Virus record (IMG/VR): IMGVR_UViG_3300045612_000702
Span: 1-30,076 of that record
Reading direction: 5' to 3' (one strand)
Length of the DNA: 30,076 nt
Source of the DNA: a virus
This document shows positions 8,021 through 15,683 of the stretch, piece by piece; position 1 is the stretch's first letter, and every line of letters starts with the position of its first letter. Under the pieces are notes generated by a model. The model saw only the letters and a program-made list of their open reading frames with translations. It made no database searches and was not told the origin of the DNA. The position numbers and the translations under genes were made by a program.

Positions 8021-8032
8021 TAGGCGGGCTTC
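8004..8032 (-). terminator. Terminator hairpin after capsid operon
   Basis: A 10-bp stem GAAGCCCGCC/GGCGGGCTTC has a 9-nt loop. On the minus strand TTAGTT follows. On the plus strand a T-rich stretch (GTTTTGCTTTT) follows, so it could work in either direction. It separates the 8052 gene from the connector operon. Confidence 0.7.
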
Positions 8033-8051
8033 GTTTTGCTTTTGAGTCGGA

Positions 8052-8237
8052 CTATTTGTCTTCTTCTTTGGCAGCGGCAGGGGCTTTGTAGCTCTTGTAC
8101 GCTTTGTCGATGTCGCGTCGTTCGATCACCTGATCTACGCGCTTGATCTCAGCTTCATCGAGTGCCACGACATCTCCCTTGCAGTAAGGGAAGATGTCAG
8201 CGGTGAACTCTACGAGTGTTGTTTTTACGTCAGCCAT
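8052..8237 (-). CDS. Small head-module protein
   Basis: 61 aa. MADVKTTLVEFTADIFPYCK is followed by GDVVALDEAEIKRVDQVIE and a lysine/alanine-rich tail. Short proteins with a GDVVxLDEAEAxR core commonly follow the capsid gene in siphoviruses. Their role is unclear, possibly capsid or connector associated. AGGAG lies 7 nt upstream of the ATG. The gap to the capsid gene is 8 nt, so they are co-transcribed and end at the hairpin at 8004-8032. Confidence 0.7.
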   Translation of the reverse strand: MADVKTTLVEFTADIFPYCKGDVVALDEAEIKRVDQVIERRDIDKAYKSYKAPAAAKEEDK

Positions 8238-8245
8238 GGAGCCTC

Positions 8246-9367
8246 CTATTTAACGCCCGTTAGTTTTGCGAAGTTGTAGTTGCCTACTGGGCGACCGGCA
8301 ACACGCTTGATGATGCGGAGAGACAGCTTGTCGCGGCTGAAGTCGTCGCCGTCAGTACCGATGTCAACGCGGAGTGCGCCACGGTCACCGATGATGTACT
8401 GCTTGAACTGGCCGTACCAGATCTCGCTTTCGTTCGTGCCCGCGCCGAGGTTGGTAGGGATCTCATCAACGATCTCTACAGGTCGGCCTAGAAGTGTTGG
8501 AGGAGTGTTTGCAGCGATGCTGTCGCGCCATAGAGGGCGGCCAGTGCTGTCCTTCAACTTCTCGATCGTTCCGATGAGCTTGCCTGGAAGTACGAAGGTT
8601 CCAGTCTCGCGGTATGCAGTACCGAGAGCGCTCTTCAGGTTTACGAAGTCGTCGTATGAGAGGTTGCTACCTGCTTGTGCGACTGACGTAGGAGTGATCG
8701 CGCTTGAACGGAAGCCGTTTGGCTTACCAGTACCGTCACCGTTGACGAAGGCTGCGTTCTCAAGGAGAGCGAGAGCGAGTACGAAGCGGTCTTCAACATA
8801 GTTTTGGATCGCTGGGTTGCTTGCTGCGTCTTCGAGGACTTCGCTGGTGAACTTGTCGAGTCCAGCGGCCTTGTATGGGGTAATGGTGACAGGTGTGAAG
8901 GTGACACCGCTTTCAGTGATCTGCGCGCCTTCGTCTACCCAGTACACGGTTGGTAGTGAGCCACTAACGAGCTGCAACTTCGCAGGCATGTTAGGGATGA
9001 CAGTTGAAATACGGCGCATTGGGGAGACGTATTCCAGCTTGTCGCGGATGCTCTGGTCGATAGTCGTAGGGACCAGGACGCCACCTTGGTTTGATGTTCC
9101 GACTGTTTGAGCTTTCGCCTTGTAGTCCTGCTTGAAGGTCTTTTCAAGTGCAGCAAGAGCGTTGCTGTCGCGGCTTGCAAGCGCTTTGTAGAACGCTTTG
9201 ACCTTTTCAGCTTCTTCAGGGTCGTCTTGGAGCGCTTTGGTGCGTCCAGCGATCGCGTCTTTGCTCATCGCTTTGAGGCGAGACTCGACGTCTTCCATGA
9301 GAGCTGTCTTTGCAGCTTCGAGCCCTTCAGCGATGCCCTTTTCAATTAGTTCTTTTACCTTTGGCAT
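8246..9367 (-). CDS. Major capsid protein, HK97 fold
   Basis: 373 aa. An N-terminal helical region (about 1-80, MPKVKELIEKGIAEGLEAAK through ADQ-type charged helices) resembles the HK97 delta domain, which acts as scaffold and is removed by the protease. The core starts near KAQTVGTSNQGGVLVPTTID. It includes MRRISTVIPNM (N-arm/E-loop side), FVNGDGTGKPNGF, and RALRVDIGTDGDDFSRDKLS, all characteristic of phage major capsid proteins of the HK97 group. A perfect AAGGAGG lies 5 nt before the ATG, the strongest ribosome site in the late module, as expected for the most abundant virion protein. The protease lies 16 nt upstream in the same operon. Confidence 0.93.
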   Translation of the reverse strand: MPKVKELIEKGIAEGLEAAKTALMEDVESRLKAMSKDAIAGRTKALQDDPEEAEKVKAFYKALASRDSNALAALEKTFKQDYKAKAQTVGTSNQGGVLVPTTIDQSIRDKLEYVSPMRRISTVIPNMPAKLQLVSGSLPTVYWVDEGAQITESGVTFTPVTITPYKAAGLDKFTSEVLEDAASNPAIQNYVEDRFVLALALLENAAFVNGDGTGKPNGFRSSAITPTSVAQAGSNLSYDDFVNLKSALGTAYRETGTFVLPGKLIGTIEKLKDSTGRPLWRDSIAANTPPTLLGRPVEIVDEIPTNLGAGTNESEIWYGQFKQYIIGDRGALRVDIGTDGDDFSRDKLSLRIIKRVAGRPVGNYNFAKLTGVK

Positions 9368-9383
9368 ATCACCTCCTTAGGTG

Positions 9384-10247
9384 TTATTCAGTTGTTTCTT
9401 CCTCGTCGATTTCGAGAGCGTCAAGCTCCTCATCGGTGAGTTCTGTTTCGAGGTCGATCTCGTCCTCTTCGCCCTCAGCCCCGGGCTGGTCGTCATCGCC
9501 GCCCTTAGCTGGGTCCGTTGGGGGATCCTTTTCCTCTTCTTCATCGGTGGTGTCGAGCTTCTTAGCTACGTCGCGGATCTCGTCCACTGCTGCACCGAGC
9601 TTGGTAGCCAGGTCAGCGATGGACTCTTCGAGCGCTTTGAAGCGCGCGTCCACGTCGGCGGCGTCGTCGCCATCCTTGGTCTGTGCTTCGATCTGTGCTT
9701 CGAGAGACTTGCGAGCGTCGTCCATGCTCTTTGAAAGCCACTGAGCGTCTTCCAGGCGTATGTCCCCAGATTTGACGCCGAGAGATATGGCGTTCGGGTT
9801 GGCCGGGATAGGAACGAAGCTGATCTCAAGTAGCTCGTTCTCTCCTAGTACGGGGGTGTCGTCCTCGAATGAGATGTTGTGCGGGATGAAGCCGACGCTG
9901 ACCGCTCGCAGGAACTTGCGGGCGTACTGTCCGAAGACAAAGAGGGCTTTCGGGTTCTGCTCATCGAATTGAGCCGTTGCAAATGTCTCTTTACCGACCG
10001 TCTCGAAGTCTTTCCATGTCGCCATAACGTCTTCAGGTTCGATCTCGCGACCGCCCCGGTGGTTCCATATCCCGATTGGATTCTTCTGGAAGTTGTCGAG
10101 CTGCCAGTCCTGCTTCACACTCTCGCCGTATCGGTCTTCTGAGTCGTCACTAACGCGGAAGCGAATAGTGTGGTTCTCTTCGTCTACCGATCGAATCTCT
10201 GTGTTATAGAGCTTCTTTACTGGCTGGTTGGCTATAGTCTTCGTCAT
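9384..10247 (-). CDS. Prohead protease with scaffold-like acidic tail
   Basis: 287 aa. Residues 1-165 form an HK97 (S78) prohead protease. The WNHRG motif places the catalytic His at 63, and RAVSVGFIP places the Ser at about 117. ELLEISFVPIPANPNA closes the domain. Residues 170-220 are a predicted coiled coil (SKSMDDARKSLEAQIEAQTK). The last 60 residues are very acidic (TDEEEEKDPPTDP, LTDEELDALEIDEEETTE). This arrangement suggests protease and scaffold functions joined in one chain, although the capsid protein also has a delta-like region. A promoter with a 4-nt leader begins the capsid operon here. Confidence 0.9.
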   Translation of the reverse strand: MTKTIANQPVKKLYNTEIRSVDEENHTIRFRVSDDSEDRYGESVKQDWQLDNFQKNPIGIWNHRGGREIEPEDVMATWKDFETVGKETFATAQFDEQNPKALFVFGQYARKFLRAVSVGFIPHNISFEDDTPVLGENELLEISFVPIPANPNAISLGVKSGDIRLEDAQWLSKSMDDARKSLEAQIEAQTKDGDDAADVDARFKALEESIADLATKLGAAVDEIRDVAKKLDTTDEEEEKDPPTDPAKGGDDDQPGAEGEEDEIDLETELTDEELDALEIDEEETTE

Positions 10248-10250
10248 AAC

Positions 10251-10287
10251 TGCACCTACTTATACGAAAACACGAGCACCTTTGCAA
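10251..10287 (-). promoter_or_regulatory. Promoter of the protease-capsid operon
   Basis: On the minus strand there is TTGCAA (10287-10282), 17 bp, TATAAG (10264-10259), TAGGTGC, then a start at A10251, 4 nt before the ATG. It lies in the gap after the minor head gene. Confidence 0.75.
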
Positions 10288-10293
10288 TAGCAT

Positions 10294-11010
10294 TTATTCA
10301 CGGGTACGTACCGGAAGAAGTGTGCAGCGACAACGCGGATGTAATGGCGCACCAGGCACCGAGTCATAGTCGTGATTGAGGCTATAGGTGGTCTTTTCGC
10401 CCTTGCGGTTCTCGCCTTCTTCGGTTTGAACGTCGCCCTTTTCAAAGAAGTTCTCGCGTAGGCCGATCACCCGGCCATTCATCGGGCCGCAGAACTTGCA
10501 GACGCGTTCGTCCTCAGCGGTAAACCACTCCTTGCCTTCGACAACCCCGCTTTGGTCCCAGGCGTAGATGTCGGCGGCGCTCTGTACGCGGGCCACTTCA
10601 GTGCGGGCGATCACGTCGGCACGGGTGGTGGCTGCGATACCCATGACGGCCTCTACGCGCGCCCGGAGCTGATGCACGCCCTCCCCGGCTTTCAGTCCCT
10701 CCGTGAGGGTGGCGCGGAGTTGCTTCTCCGTCTCGTCGTTCACGTCGGCGGCGATCTTCGTCGTGCGTCCGGCCAGGTACTCGCGCACGCCCACCTCGTA
10801 CGGGTCCCAGAGGCTCGGTTGGAGCCCGAGCGCATCCATGGCGTCCTTGCCCGTCTCAATCAGCACTTGCAGCAGGGACGGCTCGACGGCGCGCTTCATG
10901 GCGTCGTCCATCGCTTCCCAGTCCAGGAGGTCTTTGACGTAGTCCTTCTCGCGCTGGCCGTAGGCGCGCTGCGTCGTAGAGAGCGCGGTCAGGATGGCAT
11001 CGGCCTGCAT
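10294..11010 (-). CDS. Minor head protein (SPP1 gp7 / Mu gpF-like)
   Basis: 238 aa from the first ATG. The C-terminal half has the phage head morphogenesis pattern: ATTRADVIARTEVARVQSAA, WFTAEDERVCKFCGPMNG with a CxxC, then HPRCRCTLLPV, giving paired cysteines around a histidine that may bind zinc. Such proteins enter the prohead in a few copies next to the portal. The frame is open and coding-like upstream of the ATG to about 11120 (SRDDIGEAKAQLYTRKAAGY), yet contains no ATG, GTG or TTG there. The real N terminus may be longer, via a CTG (11076-11074) or reading-through from portal. Confidence 0.82.
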   Translation of the reverse strand: MQADAILTALSTTQRAYGQREKDYVKDLLDWEAMDDAMKRAVEPSLLQVLIETGKDAMDALGLQPSLWDPYEVGVREYLAGRTTKIAADVNDETEKQLRATLTEGLKAGEGVHQLRARVEAVMGIAATTRADVIARTEVARVQSAADIYAWDQSGVVEGKEWFTAEDERVCKFCGPMNGRVIGLRENFFEKGDVQTEEGENRKGEKTTYSLNHDYDSVPGAPLHPRCRCTLLPVRTRE

Positions 11011-11108
11011 GTTGAACTGGCCCTGTATGGCTGTCAGCAGGGTCGTCTCATATCCCGCGGCTTTGCGGGTGTACAGCTGGGCCTTGGCTTCGCCGATGTC
11101 GTCGCGGC

Positions 11109-12485
11109 TTACGCTGCGAGTTTTGGGAGGCTCTTCTTACCCTCGCTGGTCGGGGTGTCTAGGTCGTCGACGTCAGCGTCCGGGTCGATGTCCGGGTCAT
11201 CCTCGTCTTCTTCGTCATCGTCGGACGTTCCCGATGTGCCCTGATTCCGCTTCAGAACGTCGCTGAGGGGCACGGAGTTGATCGGGACGATAAGTTGCTC
11301 ACCCATATGGTCAGGGAGCGGATCGAGGCCGTACTCGGCTCGTGTCTCGTCAATGGTCGCCCATACGTTCGTGCCGGCGGCTGCTTCTTTGAGCTTCGCT
11401 TCTACGTCTTCAGGCAGCGGGTTCTCAAAGTAGAGCTCGAGCGTCGGGTCGTACACCTGGACTAGCTGGCTGTTCCACATGGCTACCTCGTCTTCGAGGC
11501 GCGGGATGATGTTGAGCAGGATGTGGATGTAGCGGGAGCCTTCGATGTTCGCGCGGTTGTAGTCGTCGCTGAGGCCCGCCATAGACTTCGGCGTCGTGAA
11601 CATGGCGAAGATCTCGTCACGGGTGAACGCGCGGCTGTCTAGGAAGTCGAGGTCTTGGTGGCTGAGCATGTACGGCTTGACTTCGCCGTTCTCCACGACG
11701 AGCGATCGGAAGGCACCGTCGCCGGTGTATAGCTCTTCCATCTGCTGCTTCAGGCGCTCGTACACGTCGTCATCGATGTTCTCGCCGGTCAGGTTGAACA
11801 CCAGGCCAGGGCGGGCGTTGTTTTGGAACGTCCTTCGGTTCCAGCTCTGCATCTGCTGATCCACGTCGATAGCCGATGCACCGGCCGACACGACGGACTG
11901 GCCGTTATACGGCATCTCAGGGTCAGGGTTGAAACCCCGGATCACTGATGCGAGAGGGTACTCGACGTTGTTGTACCGGACCACGCTCTCGGACCAGCGC
12001 TCTTTCCCGAGCTTGAACTGCACCAGATGAGCCGGGAGCACTTCGAGGGAGTCCGGGAGCTGGCCCTGCTTCATTTCAAAGGGGACGCCGGCCTTCCTCA
12101 TCAGCGCGTAGCAATCACCCACGAGGTTGAGGTAGGTGTGGTTCAGTGTGCGGAGCTGCTTGCCGTTGATCCCCAGGTGCGGGCGAGCTAGCAGGTCGAG
12201 GATGTCGTGCTTGATGATCTCTTCGTATTCCACGGTGCCGTCAGAGAGCTTCTTCACGCGGCGTAGTTTGAGCGGTACGGCCACGGTCGGCTGCACGGTC
12301 GCTCGGTTAGCGGCGAACACCCACCCGATATTGGTGGCGAGTTGTTCGGGCTTGCTACTGAAGGTGACGAGTGGCAGTGCGCTGTCTACGTCAGTGTCGG
12401 TCGGGAGACGCGGAATAAAGCTCTTGTCTACTTTGCCTGTAAGTGCCGCCTTAAAGCGCTGGGGTATTGAGAGCTTCTTTGCCAT
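11109..12485 (-). CDS. Portal protein
   Basis: 458 aa from ATG 12485 (MAKKLSIPQRFKAAL). The frame also runs up to a TTG at 12524, but those 13 codons are the promoter (its TTGACG is the apparent start), so the longer start is rejected. HK97-type portal features are QLATNIGWVFAANRATVQ, DLLARPHLGINGKQL, YALMRKAGVPFEM, RTFQNNARPGLVFNL and FAMFTTPKSMAGLSDDYNRA. The C terminus is strongly acidic (DDDEEDEDDPDIDPDADVDD), a common feature facing the DNA channel or scaffold. It forms the dodecameric DNA gate at one capsid vertex. It follows the large terminase gene. Confidence 0.93.
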   Translation of the reverse strand: MAKKLSIPQRFKAALTGKVDKSFIPRLPTDTDVDSALPLVTFSSKPEQLATNIGWVFAANRATVQPTVAVPLKLRRVKKLSDGTVEYEEIIKHDILDLLARPHLGINGKQLRTLNHTYLNLVGDCYALMRKAGVPFEMKQGQLPDSLEVLPAHLVQFKLGKERWSESVVRYNNVEYPLASVIRGFNPDPEMPYNGQSVVSAGASAIDVDQQMQSWNRRTFQNNARPGLVFNLTGENIDDDVYERLKQQMEELYTGDGAFRSLVVENGEVKPYMLSHQDLDFLDSRAFTRDEIFAMFTTPKSMAGLSDDYNRANIEGSRYIHILLNIIPRLEDEVAMWNSQLVQVYDPTLELYFENPLPEDVEAKLKEAAAGTNVWATIDETRAEYGLDPLPDHMGEQLIVPINSVPLSDVLKRNQGTSGTSDDDEEDEDDPDIDPDADVDDLDTPTSEGKKSLPKLAA

Positions 12486-12488
12486 ATC

Positions 12489-12524
12489 TGCGCTCAATAT
12501 GAACGGCGCAGGGGCTTTCGTCAA
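12489..12524 (-). promoter_or_regulatory. Near-leaderless promoter of portal gene
   Basis: On the minus strand there is TTGACG (12524-12519), 17 bp, CATATT (12501-12496), GAGCGC, then a start at A12489, 4 nt before ATG 12485. The -35 lies 4 nt beyond the terminase stop. Confidence 0.82.
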
Positions 12525-12527
12525 TGC

Positions 12528-13928
12528 TTAGATGACGGTGAGGCGGCTCTTCTTCTTTGATGGGTTAGCTACCGCATCGTAGATAGCCGCCAGCACATCC
12601 GGGGCGTCGTCGTGCAGGTTTTTTCCCTTTTTCTGATAGCTCAGTAGCTGCTTGTAGAACTCTGGCCATTTGTTCTTCCAGTTGAACGGCATGATGATGT
12701 GGGCGTTCACCCAGGCACTTGACGCCAGGATGCGGGCTTCCTTGTTCGCGGTCTGCGCCTGCCAGGTGACGACGCACTTCGAGCTGTCGTACTTCTCCCG
12801 GAGGATGCGCTCGATGTTGCGCGCGAAGCCCCTTCCACCGTTGTTGCTCTCGATCACCGCCTCGTTCACGTCGTCCATGAACAGCATCTCGGCCACGGAT
12901 GGCTCGGTCGTCTCCATCCCCTCGTCCGTCATCACCACGTCGGTCACGTAGACGTCGCCCTCATGGACGATGTAGTCCACGGAACAGAGGTAGTCGGTAC
13001 CCTTGTCGGCGGTGTCGGTGTAGTTGAACTTCTTGGCTTCCGTCGTCGGGAGCTCGTCGTAGATCGTGAAGTCACTGAACAGCCGGCCACTGATGTCGAT
13101 CGGCTTCTGGTTGTAGTTGGCTTCTACGATGTCGTGGTTCATCTCTTTGGTCTTCAGGTCATAGTCCCGGCGGGACAGCACAGACTCGCAGAGCATCGAG
13201 CCGTCGTCCTGCACGGCCTTGAAGGTGATGATCTCCACGTCGTCCGGGAACGCCTCGATGATGCGTCCGGCGAGGTCGCCCTGCGCCCAGCGGGTCATGA
13301 AGACGTACACCTTCCAGTCGTCGCCCTCAGTACGCGAAAGCATGGTGTTTACGAGCCATGACCAGTGCTTCTCTAGGACGGCCTCTGAATACGCTTCCTC
13401 CGCGTTCTTGATGATGTCGTCGATAACGATGTCGTTCGCACCGAAGCCGGTCGCTGTACCGCTTGGAGACGTGGCTAGGTAGCTGTCCTGCGTCGAGCCT
13501 TCCAGCGCCCACTTGGACGCGCTGGCCTGCCCGTACTTCACCCGCGTGTTCGGGAAGATGTCTCGGTACGTCAGCACGCCGGGGCTTGGCTGCTCATCGA
13601 TGGTGTCGCGCACCTTGCGGGCGAACGTGGTGGACAGCGTTTCGTTGTAGGAGCCCGTCATCACCTTGCGGCTGGGATCTTCCCCGAAGCGCCACTCCAC
13701 GAAGTTCCCGCCCGTGAAGCTCTTGTAGTGCCGTGGCGGCACGTTGATGATGAGGAACCGCTTCTTGTTCTGTCGGCCGAACGCCTCGATGCGGTCGCAC
13801 ATCTCGCGGAGGTAGTCCCGATCATCCGTGTAGTGCCGGGGGTACTTGAGTTGGCAGTAGTCCCAGAGGTGGCGGCGCGCGAGTTCGATCTGAGCGCCGA
13901 GGGCGATGGCGTCGAGGTTGACGCCCAT
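12528..13928 (-). CDS. Terminase large subunit
   Basis: 466 aa. The ATPase domain has a Walker-A-like INVPPRHYKS (residues 61-70) and a Walker B IVIDDI (167-172). The C-terminal RNase-H-like nuclease begins near LCSVDYIVHEGDVYVTDVVM, with its first acidic residue in SVD and a later DAPDVLAAIYDA motif. It cuts concatemers and drives DNA into the prohead through the portal. The start lies directly after the small terminase stop, with AGGAAG upstream. The terminase-portal order is canonical. Confidence 0.93.
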   Translation of the reverse strand: MGVNLDAIALGAQIELARRHLWDYCQLKYPRHYTDDRDYLREMCDRIEAFGRQNKKRFLIINVPPRHYKSFTGGNFVEWRFGEDPSRKVMTGSYNETLSTTFARKVRDTIDEQPSPGVLTYRDIFPNTRVKYGQASASKWALEGSTQDSYLATSPSGTATGFGANDIVIDDIIKNAEEAYSEAVLEKHWSWLVNTMLSRTEGDDWKVYVFMTRWAQGDLAGRIIEAFPDDVEIITFKAVQDDGSMLCESVLSRRDYDLKTKEMNHDIVEANYNQKPIDISGRLFSDFTIYDELPTTEAKKFNYTDTADKGTDYLCSVDYIVHEGDVYVTDVVMTDEGMETTEPSVAEMLFMDDVNEAVIESNNGGRGFARNIERILREKYDSSKCVVTWQAQTANKEARILASSAWVNAHIIMPFNWKNKWPEFYKQLLSYQKKGKNLHDDAPDVLAAIYDAVANPSKKKSRLTVI

Positions 13929-14381
13929 CTACTTCCTCTTCTGAGCCAGTGCGCGCAACTCCTCTTCACTTAGGCCGCCGTACGGGTTCAATGACTGATC
14001 GTTGGTCGTGATGTCGGTGCGGGTCTTCTCCACCATGCCGTGATTGACGTTCAGGAGCATCTTGGCGATGGTTGGGTTGTACTCGCCTTTGATCGACTTG
14101 CCTTCAAGCATGTACTGCTGGCGGGCTAGAACTTTCTCTAACGTGTCCGAAAATTGACGGCGCAATAGGGCGTTGCGTTTCTGCGCTGCTGTCGTTGGCT
14201 TTTCCTTCAGCGGCTCGGCCCACTCATAGACACTGGACCGCGCAACGTCGAGATAGAGCGCTAGGCCAGCAACGGAAGGGAGGTCGCCGAAGTACATCCC
14301 ACCGAGCATCACTTCTTCGTTGATGTACTTCGCGGCTTTATCCACGAGTGCCTGGGTGAGCTTTGTCGGTCGTCCTGCCAT
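13929..14381 (-). CDS. Terminase small subunit
   Basis: 150 aa from ATG 14381 (MAGRPTKLTQ). An N-terminal HTH lies at about residues 28-58 (DLPSVAGLALYLDVARSSVY, EWAEP). A helical oligomerisation region follows (LLRRQFSDTLEKVLARQQYM), and a C-terminal segment ends SLNPYGGLSEEELRALAQ. Small terminases recognise the packaging site and load the large subunit. The frame extends upstream to 14411, but that part is promoter sequence with its TTG/ATG inside the -10 region. The promoter places the transcript start 3 nt before the ATG. Confidence 0.83.
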   Translation of the reverse strand: MAGRPTKLTQALVDKAAKYINEEVMLGGMYFGDLPSVAGLALYLDVARSSVYEWAEPLKEKPTTAAQKRNALLRRQFSDTLEKVLARQQYMLEGKSIKGEYNPTIAKMLLNVNHGMVEKTRTDITTNDQSLNPYGGLSEEELRALAQKRK

Positions 14382-14383
14382 AT

Positions 14384-14419
14384 TGCCCTCATTTATGCAC
14401 AAAAGGCGCAACTCGTAAA
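14384..14419 (-). promoter_or_regulatory. Late promoter of the terminase genes, with DnaA-box-like -10
   Basis: On the minus strand there is TTTACG (14419-14414), 17 bp, ATAAAT (14396-14391) preceded by TGC, GAGGGC, then a start at A14384. TTATGCACA (plus strand 14393-14401) matches the DnaA-box consensus. The -35 sits in the loop of the terminator at 14402-14431. Confidence 0.72.
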
Positions 14420-14431
14420 GAGCGCGCCTTT
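14401..14431 (-). terminator. Terminator after the 15541-14450 gene
   Basis: An 8-bp stem AAAGGCGC/GCGCCTTT with a 14-nt loop (14431-14402) continues into TTTTG on the minus strand. It lies 19 bp past the stop of the upstream gene and overlaps the terminase promoter. Confidence 0.68.
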
Positions 14432-14449
14432 GTTGTCAGATGTGGTGGC

Positions 14450-15541
14450 CTAGTATTCGGTCCACTCAACGTCTATGGCGAGTTCCGCGCCGGTCGGCAC
14501 GGTTCCAGCTAGATCGACGGTGATAGCTTGCGTGGCTGCTGTCAGCATGAAGCTCTTCGCGTATGCGCCGGACTCGATCTTGATTCGATCGCTTGGCACG
14601 TTCGCTGCGCTGACTGCGAGCATTCCCTGTCGCAGTGCGCCGATGTTCGTTCCGAGCGTTGGAGCAACGGTGTACACCTTGACTGCGGCTGCTGCGGCGG
14701 TGTCTGCTGCGTTGTATGGCACCTTCGTCGGTGTGGTCGAGGTTCCACCCGTTGCAGCGGTCGAGCGCTTGTTGACGGTGAAGTCCATCTTGCCTGCGGC
14801 CGTTCCGTTGAGTGTGAGGGTGATGCGGTTGATCTCGACGGTGGTTGATGCGGCACCGACGATCTCTAGCACCTGACCGGCGATGACTGTCGTGAGCTTG
14901 GTCGCTGCTGAGTAGGTGCGCTTCGCTGCGTCGATCGTTTGGACGTACATCTGTCCGTGTGGACCTACGGCTAGTTCGCTGTAGTCACCTGCTGCGCTGG
15001 TGCTGATAGTTGGAGCATCACGACGGACACCGAGGACGAACAGACCGACATCGGCTGAAGCCGAAGCTGCGTCCTCTGCCTTCTGTGGTCCGGTGGTTCC
15101 TGATCCCAGGAGCACCGTACCCACGGTCGATGATCCGGCAGGGAGTGGCGCTGAGAGCGCGAGAGTGGCTGCGGCCACGGTCGGGTTGAGGATGACCTGG
15201 ACGGATCCGGTCACGGCTGCGTTGGCACTGACGCGGAAGAAGCGGTAGGCCGCTACGTTCGCGACATAGAGTCCCTGAGCGCCGGATGCGATCGTGGCGG
15301 ATCGAGCCTCACTGTTGGCATTGAGTAAGGCGTTCGCTCCCAGGGCCACCCATGGAGCGCTTTCATCGTTGCGGACCTGTGGCGTTAGAGCCCCAGTGTA
15401 TGTTCCGACGGTTTGGATTGATATTGAGTCCACGCTATCGATCGAGTAGCCCTCTGACTGATAGCCGACCGTTGAGCCCGCAGTCGGCTCACCCGTAGTC
15501 GGGTTCAAGTTCTGCGTGTTGATTGTTGCTGAGATGCTCAC
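14450..15541 (-). CDS. Probable virion protein, beta-rich, unknown role
   Basis: 363 aa, very rich in Ala, Thr, Ser and Val, with few charged residues and no cysteine. The middle (AVGPHGQMYVQTIDAAKRTY, VLEIVGAASTTVEINRITLT) looks like repeated beta-sandwich units. The C-terminal strand is TGAELAIDVEWTEY. This is the composition of a structural decoration, fibre or adhesin protein. It lies alone upstream of the small terminase, between its own promoter and terminator, an unusual place for a tail gene. The start is GTG 15541, with AACAGGA upstream inside the repeated leader box. I do not recognise the family. Confidence 0.75.
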   Translation of the reverse strand: MSISATINTQNLNPTTGEPTAGSTVGYQSEGYSIDSVDSISIQTVGTYTGALTPQVRNDESAPWVALGANALLNANSEARSATIASGAQGLYVANVAAYRFFRVSANAAVTGSVQVILNPTVAAATLALSAPLPAGSSTVGTVLLGSGTTGPQKAEDAASASADVGLFVLGVRRDAPTISTSAAGDYSELAVGPHGQMYVQTIDAAKRTYSAATKLTTVIAGQVLEIVGAASTTVEINRITLTLNGTAAGKMDFTVNKRSTAATGGTSTTPTKVPYNAADTAAAAAVKVYTVAPTLGTNIGALRQGMLAVSAANVPSDRIKIESGAYAKSFMLTAATQAITVDLAGTVPTGAELAIDVEWTEY

Positions 15542-15565
15542 GAGGCTGATTCCTGTTTAATTGTC

Positions 15566-15601
15566 TGCCTGCAATATGCAACAGGTGGGCGCTTTCGTAA
15601 A
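15566..15601 (-). promoter_or_regulatory. Promoter of the 15541 virion-like gene, with leader box
   Basis: On the minus strand there is TTTACG (15601-15596), 17 bp, CATATT (15578-15573), GCAGGC, then a start at A15566. The 25-nt leader contains AATTAAACAGGA. Confidence 0.78.
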
Positions 15602-15631
15602 GAGCCAGGATCAACGCACAGGAGAAGGGCT

Positions 15632-15661
15632 TTGTAATTTCCGGCAATAGCGGTTCATATC
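15632..15661 (+). promoter_or_regulatory. Possible divergent promoter for the 15684 gene
   Basis: TTGTAA (15632-15637), 18 bp, CATATC (15656-15661). It is the back-to-back partner of the minus promoter at 15566-15601. It is weaker than the 17-bp class. Confidence 0.4.
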
Positions 15662-15683
15662 GCTTCAGTCGCACAATGGCCGG

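Noticed and set aside
10552-11244. 230-codon plus-strand frame
   Set aside because: It lies opposite the minor head and portal genes, is rich in His/Arg/Gly from shadow codons, and ends in a Ser run opposite the portal's acidic tail.
12963-13361. 132-codon plus-strand frame opposite the large terminase
   Set aside because: Val/His/Asp-rich composition is typical of an antisense shadow; the terminase is certain.
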